The position numbers and the translations under genes are program-made. A stretch of 13,179 bases of DNA from Porphyrobacter sp. GTDB taxonomy: Bacteria > Pseudomonadota > Alphaproteobacteria > Sphingomonadales > Sphingomonadaceae. The notes under the pieces were generated by a model, which did not search any database, was not told the DNA's origin, and worked only from the letters and a program-made list of their open reading frames with translations. The stretch lies in NCBI GenBank assembly GCA_021732945.1, contig JAKFWB010000064.1, positions 1 through 13,179 on the forward strand, written 5' to 3'. This document shows positions 6,740 through 13,179 of this stretch, piece after piece; the stretch's first letter is position 1; each line of letters opens with the position of its first letter.

Positions 6740-8113
6740 ATGACCGATACGACCACTCCGTTTGCCGCCATCATCTTAGCTGCGGGCAAGGGCACCCGCA
6801 TGAAGAGCGACCTGCACAAGGTGCTGCACCCGATTGCGGGCAAGCCGATGATCGCGCATTTGCTCGACAGCTTTGCTGCCCTGTCGCTGGCGCGCACGGT
6901 GGTGGTTGCGGGCGACCGCCGGGAACAGCTCGAAGCCGCGTTGCAGGGGCGCGGCGTGACCATCGCCTTGCAGGAGCCGCAGCTTGGCACCGCCCACGCC
7001 GCGCTGATGGCGAGGGAGGCGCTGGCGGATTTCGACGGTGATGTGCTGGTGTGCTTCGGCGATTGTCCGATGGTGCGCGCCGAAACGGTGCAGGCGATGA
7101 TCGACCGGCTCCATGCAGGCGACAGCCCCGCCACGGTGGTGCTCGGGTTCGAACCTGAAGATCCGCTCCACTATGGCCGGGTGATCGCGGATGACGCGGG
7201 GACCATCCTCAAGATGGTCGAATACAAGGACGCAGACGAAGGCGAGTGCGCCACACGGCTGTGCAATTCGGGGCTGGTTGCCGCACGCGCCGCCGATCTG
7301 TTCGCGCTGCTGGCGCGGGTCGGCAACGACAATGCGCAGAGTGAGTACTATCTCCCTGACATCGTCAATATCGCGATCGCAGACGGGCGCATCTGCGCGG
7401 TGATCGTGGCGGAGACAGCCGACGAAGTGGCCGGGATTAACTCCCGCGCCGAACTCGCCGCTGCGGAAAGCCGCTGGCAAGCCGCCCGCCGCATTCGCGC
7501 GATGGACGAGGGCGCAACCCTGATCGCGCCTGAAACGGTGTTCTTCGCCCACGACACCGCGCTGGGCCGCGATGTCACCATCGAGCCTAACGTGTTCTTC
7601 GGCCCCGGCGTGACCGTTGCCGACAACGTGCTGATCCGCGCCAACAGCCATATCGAGGGCGCGCGGATCGCTAGCGGCGTCAAGGTCGGCCCCTTTGCCC
7701 GCCTGCGTCCCGGAACGGTGTTGGAAGAAGGCAGCTTCGTCGGCAATTTCGTCGAGGTGAAGAACGCGGTGCTGGGCGTGGGCGCGAAGGCGAGCCACCT
7801 CACCTATCTCGGCGATGCCACCGTGGGTGCGGGCGCGAATATCGGCGCGGGCACGATCACCTGCAATTATGATGGCTACTTCAAATACAAGACCGTGATC
7901 GGCCCGGGCGCCTTCATCGGATCGAACTCGTCACTGATCGCGCCCGTCACCATCGGCGCGGACGCGATTGTAGCGGCAGGATCAGCCGTCAGCCGCGATG
8001 TCGCGCCTGGAGAGCTGCGCATGGTCCGCGCCGAACAGCTGGTGAAGGACGGCTGGGCCGACCGTTTCCACGACGCGATGAAGCGCAAGAAAGCGGCGGA
8101 GAAGAAGGGGTGA
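6740..8113 (+). CDS. glmU: Bifunctional GlcN-1-P acetyltransferase / GlcNAc-1-P uridylyltransferase
   Basis: GlmU acetylates glucosamine-1-phosphate and then couples the product to UTP, giving UDP-GlcNAc for peptidoglycan and lipid A. The 457-residue length is standard. The N-terminal pyrophosphorylase domain begins with LAAGKGTRM (13-21), then QLGTAHA, FGDCPMV and YGRVI. The C-terminal left-handed beta-helix (from about 250) carries GNFVEVKNA, ASHLTYLGDA with H353 matching the catalytic histidine of E. coli GlmU (H363), and GAGTITCNYDG. The ATG at 6740 has AAGGA 8 bases upstream. The gene diverges from gph, and its TGA stop overlaps the GTG start of the HNH-like gene by 4 bases, so the two are probably translated in a coupled way. 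Confidence 0.98.
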   Translation: MTDTTTPFAAIILAAGKGTRMKSDLHKVLHPIAGKPMIAHLLDSFAALSLARTVVVAGDRREQLEAALQGRGVTIALQEPQLGTAHAALMAREALADFDGDVLVCFGDCPMVRAETVQAMIDRLHAGDSPATVVLGFEPEDPLHYGRVIADDAGTILKMVEYKDADEGECATRLCNSGLVAARAADLFALLARVGNDNAQSEYYLPDIVNIAIADGRICAVIVAETADEVAGINSRAELAAAESRWQAARRIRAMDEGATLIAPETVFFAHDTALGRDVTIEPNVFFGPGVTVADNVLIRANSHIEGARIASGVKVGPFARLRPGTVLEEGSFVGNFVEVKNAVLGVGAKASHLTYLGDATVGAGANIGAGTITCNYDGYFKYKTVIGPGAFIGSNSSLIAPVTIGADAIVAAGSAVSRDVAPGELRMVRAEQLVKDGWADRFHDAMKRKKAAEKKG

Positions 8114-8376
8114 GCGATCCGCGGACCTGCTGGCTCTGCGCGCGCCCGTTGGGCGATATCGAGCAGTGGCATCACCCCGTGCCCAAGGCCAAGAAGGGCA
8201 AGGTCAAGGTGCCGATCCATCCGATCTGCCACAAGACCATCCACGCCAACTTCACCAACAACGAACTCGCCCGCATCGGTGACAAGCCCAGCGTGATCCG
8301 CGACAACGCCGCCATCAGCAAGTTCGTCGCCTGGGTGGCGAACAAGCCGGCCGATTTCGACGCGCCGACGCGGTAG
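8110..8376 (+). CDS. Small HNH-like protein with zinc-ligand pattern, coupled to glmU
   Basis: An 88-residue basic protein. Seen: CWLC (C7, C10), a WHHP motif (H21, H22) followed by a lysine-rich stretch (KAKKGKVKV), then HPICHKTIH (H37, C40, H41, H45) and NNEL. The two Cys pairs and histidines resemble small HNH/McrA-like nuclease domains, in which cysteines bind a structural zinc and histidines the catalytic metal. Whether it cuts DNA is unknown. The protein is essentially just this domain with a short helical tail. The GTG start at 8110 shares 4 bases with the glmU TGA, which fixes the start and implies translation by re-initiation. I am fairly sure the gene is real and the HNH assignment is moderately sure. 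A role linked to UDP-GlcNAc synthesis is not supported by the sequence. Confidence 0.85.
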   Translation: MSDPRTCWLCARPLGDIEQWHHPVPKAKKGKVKVPIHPICHKTIHANFTNNELARIGDKPSVIRDNAAISKFVAWVANKPADFDAPTR

Positions 8377-8393
8377 GCCGCCGCCGCCTCGTT

Positions 8394-8645
8394 TCAGGCG
8401 TTCAGCATCCGCGCCCGTTCGCCCATGGTATCGCCGCCTGCGGTGATATATTCGCGTTCCCATTGCTCAAATTCGCTGCGGCTCAGCAGATAGCGGCTGC
8501 GTGCCTCGGCAAAGCTGATCGCCTCATCGCGCACCGCGCGCACCACATCATCCTTGAGCGCCTTGGACCAGTGGACACGGTGATTGGGTGGCAAGTGGTA
8601 ACGCTTGATCGCCTCGGACATCGAGATGTTGCTGGGGTAGGCCAT
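8394..8645 (-). CDS. DUF1153 (SciP-like) small protein
   Basis: An 83-residue protein with the DUF1153 pattern: LPP (18-20), W26, K31, VVRAVR (34-39), IS-x-x-EARSRY-x-LS (43-55) and EFEQW (58-62). This is a helix-turn-helix-like region. The family includes SciP, which in Caulobacter binds CtrA and blocks transcription of CtrA target genes. This protein lacks the VIGPDGxPLTLADLPP lead-in that I associate with canonical SciP, so it is better called a divergent paralogue than SciP itself. The ATG at 8645 has a strong GAGGAG 8 bases upstream. It is convergent with the HNH-like gene (17 bases apart) and is preceded by a 190-base gap holding the oligopeptidase terminator. A transcription-regulatory role is inferred from the family only. 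Confidence 0.85.
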   Translation of the reverse strand: MAYPSNISMSEAIKRYHLPPNHRVHWSKALKDDVVRAVRDEAISFAEARSRYLLSRSEFEQWEREYITAGGDTMGERARMLNA

Positions 8646-8837
8646 CGGTTAACTCCTCATTGCTGATACTCGTCATCGCCCCCGATGGACCGATTGTTGA
8701 CGGGCAGACTTAACAAGATGCTGCCGGGCATGATTAATTTGGCGGTTACTGCCCCTGCCGTTTGCAGCATGCGATGAGCCGAGGCGAAACTGTCGGCTTG
8801 TTTTACAGGTAGTTGCGTTTGCCTCGGCCAGCTAACG
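8646..8837. other. Gap upstream of the DUF1153 gene, promoter region not resolved
   Basis: This 192-base stretch carries the GAGGAG ribosome-binding site and an AT-richer part (8690-8740) likely to hold the leftward promoter of the DUF1153 gene. An imperfect inverted pair TTGTT (8694-8698) / AACAA (8712-8716) is present. TTAA occurs at 8649, 8710 and 8734 but not at the 7-base separation of a full CtrA box. No coding potential seen. Confidence 0.4.
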
Positions 8838-8875
8838 CAAAAGGGGCGATCCCGTTTGCGGAATCGCCCCTTTGC
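8836..8875 (-). terminator. Terminator of the prolyl oligopeptidase gene
   Basis: AAAGGGGCGAT (8840-8850) and ATCGCCCCTTT (8863-8873) pair perfectly, with two further C-G pairs inside and a GC pair beyond a one-base bulge. On the minus strand the stem ends in a run of T residues (TTTT, 8842-8839). It starts about 20 bases after the oligopeptidase stop codon. Confidence 0.75.
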
Positions 8876-8895
8876 ATGGCCAGCGATGCGGTGGT

Positions 8896-11043
8896 TTACC
8901 CGCCGGTGTGCGCCCCCATCAGCCGCTGCATCAGGTAGACAAATTGCAGCGCTTGCAGCTTGGCGCGCTGATCATTGTCGACGCCGCCCGAATGGCCGCC
9001 GGTGGTGTCCTCGAAGTAGTAATAGGGCTGGCCGAGCGCCTTGAGCTTGGCCGCCCCCTTGCGGGCATGGGCCGGGTGGGTGCGATCGTCGGCGGTGGAG
9101 GCCCACAGAAACGGGCTGGGGTAATCCACGCCCGCCACGATCTTCTGATAGGGCGAATAGCCATCGATCCAGGCGCGCTGTTCGGGAATGCGCGGATCGC
9201 CATATTCGCCGATCCATGATGCCCCGCGCCCGATCAGGTGATAGCGCACCATGTCGAACAGCGGGATCTGCACAATCGCCGCGTTCAGCAGGTCGGGGCG
9301 CTGGGTGAAGAAGGTGCCGACGAGCAGTCCTCCCTGTGAGCCGCCTTGAATGCCGAGGTGCTTGGGGCTGGTGAAGCCGCGCGCCACCAAGTCCTCGCCC
9401 ACGGCGATGAAATCATCCCAGGTGCGCTGCTTGTTCTCGCGGATCGCGGTCTGGTGCCAGCCGGGGCCAAACTCGCCCCCGCCGCGCAGGTTGGCGAGCA
9501 CATAGGCACCGCCCTTCTCGACCCACAGCTTACCGGTGCTGCCGAGATACCCCGGCAGACGCGGCACCTGAAACCCGCCATAACCGGTCAGCAGCGTGGC
9601 GGTAGTGCCGTCCAGCACCATCCCCTTGGGCTTGACGATGAAGTAGGGGATCTTGGTCCCATCTTTACTGGTCGCCTGATGCTGTTCAACCTCCATGCCC
9701 TCGGGCGCGAAATAGGCGGGGCTGGTTTTCAGCACCGCCGGCTCGCCGCTGCCATCAGTGTAATAGAGCGTGGTCGGATTGAGGAAATCGCTGACCGTGT
9801 ACATGATCTGGTCAGTCTCGTCCGACGAGGCCGCGATACCGAGCGTGGCGTTATCGGGCAGGGCTACGGCCTTGCTGACCCACGTGGTGCCATCGAAATT
9901 GAATTCGAGCACCTTGCCGACCACATTGTCGAGCAGCGTCACCACCAGTTTGTTACCGGTGACCGCGCCGCCCTGTTTGGTCTGGCGTTCACCCGGCGCC
10001 CACACCAGCGTCTTTCTCGCGCCGTTGGGGTTGGCTTTCCACTCTTCCAGATTGACCGCGATCAGGCTGTCGGCGGGGAAGGTCTGGCCGTCCACGGTCC
10101 AGTCAACATCGGTTGAATAGAGCAGGTGCCCGTCAACGATCCCATAAGGTGAGGCTTTCTTGGGGATGTCGAGCGCCAGCCATGCGCCGTCCTTTTCGAC
10201 GAAATACAGGCTTTCGTGGAAGCTGATGCCGCGAAAAGCGGTGCGGGCGTGGATCGTGCCGGTGTTATCGCGCAGCAGGCTGTCCCCGGCCCAAACGTCG
10301 GTCGGATCACCCCGGAAGATTTCGGGCGCATCGGCGATGTTGGTGCCGCGCTTCCACACCCGGCTGGTGAAGGGATACTCGCTGGCGGTCAGCGTGCCTT
10401 CGCCAAAGCCGCGCCCCACCAGCAGCGTATCGGCGTCGATCCACTGCACGCCGCCCTGGCTTTTGGCATCGAGCACAAAGCCGCCTTCGACGAATTGCTT
10501 CGTCGACGTGTCGAACTCGCGCATGATGGTGGCATCCTCGCCCCCGTCAGACAGCGCGATCATGCATTTGGTCAGCGCAGGCGGCAGGCAGGTTGAGCCT
10601 TGATAGACCCATTCCTTGCCCTCAGCCTTGGCGAGCGCGTCAACGTCGAGAATGATCTCCCATTCGGGCTTGTCGGTGCGGTAGCTTTCCAGCGTGGTGC
10701 GGCGCAGCAACCCCTTGGGGTTCGCCTTGTCCTGCCAGAAATTGTAGAGGCCATCGGGGCGGAAGCTGACGAAGGGGATGCGGTCTTCGCTGTCGAAAAT
10801 CGCCAGCGCCTCGGCCTTGAGCTGCTGGTAGCGCGGATCAGCTTCGAAGGCGGCGAGCGTGCGCTCGTTTTCCTTGGCGACCCATTCCAGAGCCTCGGGG
10901 CTGCGGGCTTCCTCAAGCCAGATATAGGGATCCTGCTCGGGACCGGGGATGGGGGATTCAGTGGGCGCGTCCTGCGCGGATGCGCCAGTGGTGGTTGCTA
11001 CAGTCATTGCGAGCGCCAATGCGAATGTGGAGACAAGTTTCAA
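8896..11043 (-). CDS. Secreted prolyl oligopeptidase (peptidase family S9A)
   Basis: A serine peptidase that cuts short peptides after proline. The 715-residue protein starts with a signal peptide (MKLVSTFALALAMTVATTTG, likely cleaved after ASAQ at residue 24), so it should act in the periplasm or outside. Mature part: DPYIWLEE (38-45) as in S9A enzymes, a beta-propeller region (about 85-430), and an alpha/beta-hydrolase domain. The triad is complete: S569 in GGSQGG, D652 in TADDRTHP and H684 in TTGGHSGG. GYGGFQ and NLRGGGEFGPGWH are family motifs. The start is a TTG at 11043 with AAAGGAGAGG upstream, and it gives a perfect signal peptide. Upstream frame extension would read through a repeat element. 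The gene is a single unit with its own terminator; S9B dipeptidyl peptidase is less likely because of the S9A motifs. Confidence 0.95.
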   Translation of the reverse strand: MKLVSTFALALAMTVATTTGASAQDAPTESPIPGPEQDPYIWLEEARSPEALEWVAKENERTLAAFEADPRYQQLKAEALAIFDSEDRIPFVSFRPDGLYNFWQDKANPKGLLRRTTLESYRTDKPEWEIILDVDALAKAEGKEWVYQGSTCLPPALTKCMIALSDGGEDATIMREFDTSTKQFVEGGFVLDAKSQGGVQWIDADTLLVGRGFGEGTLTASEYPFTSRVWKRGTNIADAPEIFRGDPTDVWAGDSLLRDNTGTIHARTAFRGISFHESLYFVEKDGAWLALDIPKKASPYGIVDGHLLYSTDVDWTVDGQTFPADSLIAVNLEEWKANPNGARKTLVWAPGERQTKQGGAVTGNKLVVTLLDNVVGKVLEFNFDGTTWVSKAVALPDNATLGIAASSDETDQIMYTVSDFLNPTTLYYTDGSGEPAVLKTSPAYFAPEGMEVEQHQATSKDGTKIPYFIVKPKGMVLDGTTATLLTGYGGFQVPRLPGYLGSTGKLWVEKGGAYVLANLRGGGEFGPGWHQTAIRENKQRTWDDFIAVGEDLVARGFTSPKHLGIQGGSQGGLLVGTFFTQRPDLLNAAIVQIPLFDMVRYHLIGRGASWIGEYGDPRIPEQRAWIDGYSPYQKIVAGVDYPSPFLWASTADDRTHPAHARKGAAKLKALGQPYYYFEDTTGGHSGGVDNDQRAKLQALQFVYLMQRLMGAHTGG

Positions 11044-11133
11044 GCGTCCTCTCCTTTGGGGAAATGCTGGGCGATGTTGTGCCGACGGACGCGCGCAAAG
11101 GGAAGGGGGAGACTTCGAAATCCGCCCCTTATT

Positions 11134-11236
11134 CGTCATCGCGAGCGTAGCGAAGCAATCCATGGCTTGACCCTTTTGCACGCGGCAAGGGTCGGTCCAT
11201 GGATTGCCGCGTCGCCTGCGGCTCCTCGCAATGACG
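11134..11236. repeat. Long imperfect palindromic repeat (GTCATTGCGAG type)
   Basis: The left arm (11134-11164, CGTCATCGCGAGCGTAGCGA then AGCAATCCATGG) is the inverted match of the right arm (11197-11236, CCATGGATTG to GCAATGACG), with extra bases in the right arm. An inner pair GACCCTT / AAGGGTC extends the hairpin. It lies between the atp operon terminator and the oligopeptidase gene. Repeats reading GTCATTGCGAGG...GCAATCCA are, from memory, widespread intergenic palindromes in many proteobacteria including sphingomonads. No coding content. Confidence 0.75.
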
Positions 11237-11250
11237 ACGAGAGGAGTTAC

Positions 11251-11283
11251 AAACAAAAAGGGCGAGCCAGCGGCCCGCCCTTT
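11251..11283 (-). terminator. Intrinsic terminator of the atp operon
   Basis: AAAGGGCGAGCC (11257-11268) pairs with GGCCCGCCCTTT (11272-11283), one A-C mismatch, loop AGC. On the minus strand it is followed by a T-rich run (TTTTTGTTT, 11259-11251). It begins 22 bases after the atpC stop, ending the ATP synthase transcript. Confidence 0.85.
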
Positions 11284-11305
11284 GCGTTTCTTCAAGACGA
11301 AAGGC

Positions 11306-11563
11306 TTACCCCTCGACGTGTTCGGCCAGAACCGTGAGGCCCTTTTCGTTTACTTCGGCAAAGCCGCCGCGCACCTGGATGATCTCGGGCGCGGCATTCG
11401 CGGTGGCGAAGACCTGCACCGCGCCGTCGCGGATCGTGCTCATAAAGGGCGCGTGGCCTTCCAGCACGCCGAATTCGCCCTCGGTGCCAGGGACGACCAC
11501 CATGTGGACTTCCTCGGAACGGACAAGCTTGGCGGGGGTGACGAGTTCGAAGTGGAGGGGCAT
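11306..11563 (-). CDS. atpC: ATP synthase F1 epsilon subunit
   Basis: The epsilon subunit sits on the central stalk of F1 and can restrain ATP hydrolysis. The 85-residue protein has the family beta-sandwich: [37 protein letters not shown], then [15 protein letters not shown]. It stops right after the sandwich: the C-terminal helical hairpin of E. coli epsilon (about 139 residues) is absent, as in other short alphaproteobacterial epsilon subunits. The ATG at 11563 has AAAAAGG 7 bases upstream; the open frame upstream of it belongs to the inserted repeat. It follows atpD but is separated from it by 160 bases filled by an inverted-repeat element, and it ends the operon. Confidence 0.95.
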   Translation of the reverse strand: MPLHFELVTPAKLVRSEEVHMVVVPGTEGEFGVLEGHAPFMSTIRDGAVQVFATANAAPEIIQVRGGFAEVNEKGLTVLAEHVEG

Positions 11564-11577
11564 TGTTTGACCTTTTT

Positions 11578-11714
11578 GCTCTCTCCCCTCGCGGGAGAGA
11601 TACGGAGACTTGGCAGCTTGCTGCCTAGTCGGAGTTGAGAGGGGGCTCATGCGTGCCAGGCGGGAGCGATGCTCCCGACCCCTCTCCCAACCCTCTCCCG
11701 CAAGGGGAGAGGGC
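11578..11714. repeat. 137-bp inverted-repeat element in the atpD-atpC gap (MITE- or REPIN-like)
   Basis: The left end (11578-11599) and the right end (11693-11714) are 22-bp inverted copies with two differences. The shared core is CTCTCCC-CTCGC-GGGAGAG on the left and its inverse on the right, so each end can also fold into a hairpin alone. Inside lie two more perfect hairpins: GGCAGC-TT-GCTGCC (11612-11625) and CGGGAGC-GAT-GCTCCCG (11661-11677). It begins 9 bases beyond the atpD stop and ends just before the atpC ribosome-binding site. It codes for no protein; any mobilising enzyme must be elsewhere. Confidence 0.7.
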
Positions 11715-11723
11715 TAAGACTGA

Positions 11724-13179
<1,456 letters not shown>

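Noticed and set aside
6776..7798. A 340-codon open frame on the minus strand
   Set aside because: Antisense shadow of glmU, whose motifs on the plus strand are unmistakable.
8110..8376. Restriction or toxin-antitoxin system built on the HNH-like protein
   Set aside because: No methyltransferase, antitoxin, immunity or phage gene adjoins it; the neighbours are glmU and a DUF1153 gene.
8649..8737. CtrA box upstream of the SciP-like gene
   Set aside because: TTAA occurs three times but never as TTAA-N7-TTAA, so no full site can be claimed.
9346..10116. A 256-codon open frame on the plus strand
   Set aside because: Antisense to the prolyl oligopeptidase, which has a complete catalytic triad on the minus strand.
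11044..11295. N-terminal extension of the oligopeptidase frame up to 11295
   Set aside because: It would translate the palindromic repeat and the atp terminator and hide the signal peptide; the TTG at 11043 has a strong ribosome-binding site.
11564..11650. N-terminal extension of atpC into the upstream repeat
   Set aside because: The extra 29 residues are encoded by the inverted-repeat element; the ATG at 11563 has a good ribosome-binding site and matches the family start.

Overview
This window looks like chromosomal core sequence from an alphaproteobacterium of the Sphingomonadales, most likely an Erythrobacteraceae-type organism. The evidence is the high GC content with strong G/C third-position bias, the purM / DUF2066-like / hdaA / serine acetyltransferase / DUF2794 gene order, a DUF1153 (SciP-like) protein, and the protein sequences themselves. 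The assignment rests on recognition of families and gene order, not on a search. No rRNA, tRNA, CRISPR array, integrase, transposase or phage gene is visible.

Left part (1-4273). purM, on the minus strand and cut at its 3' end by the window edge, diverges from a plus-strand run of four tightly spaced genes. These are a membrane-anchored DUF2066-like protein, the Hda/HdaA replication regulator (DnaA-family ATPase with an N-terminal clamp-binding motif), a serine O-acetyltransferase for cysteine synthesis, and a DUF2794 protein. They are probably one operon.

Middle part (4274-8376). A small four-helix membrane protein of unknown function is transcribed leftward from a promoter sitting inside a near-perfect 40-bp palindrome. 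Next is a leftward short-chain dehydrogenase of the multifunctional-enzyme (17beta-HSD4-like) type with a single in-frame amber codon at position 77. It has a good terminator and a small perfect palindrome just upstream. A repeat pair separates it from gph (phosphoglycolate phosphatase, minus). Diverging from gph is glmU (UDP-GlcNAc synthesis), translationally overlapped by a small HNH-like zinc-ligand protein.

Right part (8394-13179). All genes are on the minus strand: a DUF1153 protein, a secreted prolyl oligopeptidase (S9A) with a TTG start, and the end of the F1 ATP synthase operon (atpD, cut at its 5' end by the window edge, then atpC). A 137-bp inverted-repeat element, each end of which is itself a hairpin, fills the atpD-atpC gap. 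A ~103-bp palindromic repeat lies between the atp terminator and the oligopeptidase gene.

Most of the window is housekeeping: purine, cysteine and cell-wall precursor synthesis, replication control and ATP synthesis. I see no convincing new multi-gene system. The points most worth a second look are the amber-interrupted dehydrogenase, the strong palindrome over the promoter of the unknown membrane protein, the inverted-repeat element splitting the atpDC pair, and the glmU-coupled HNH-like protein.
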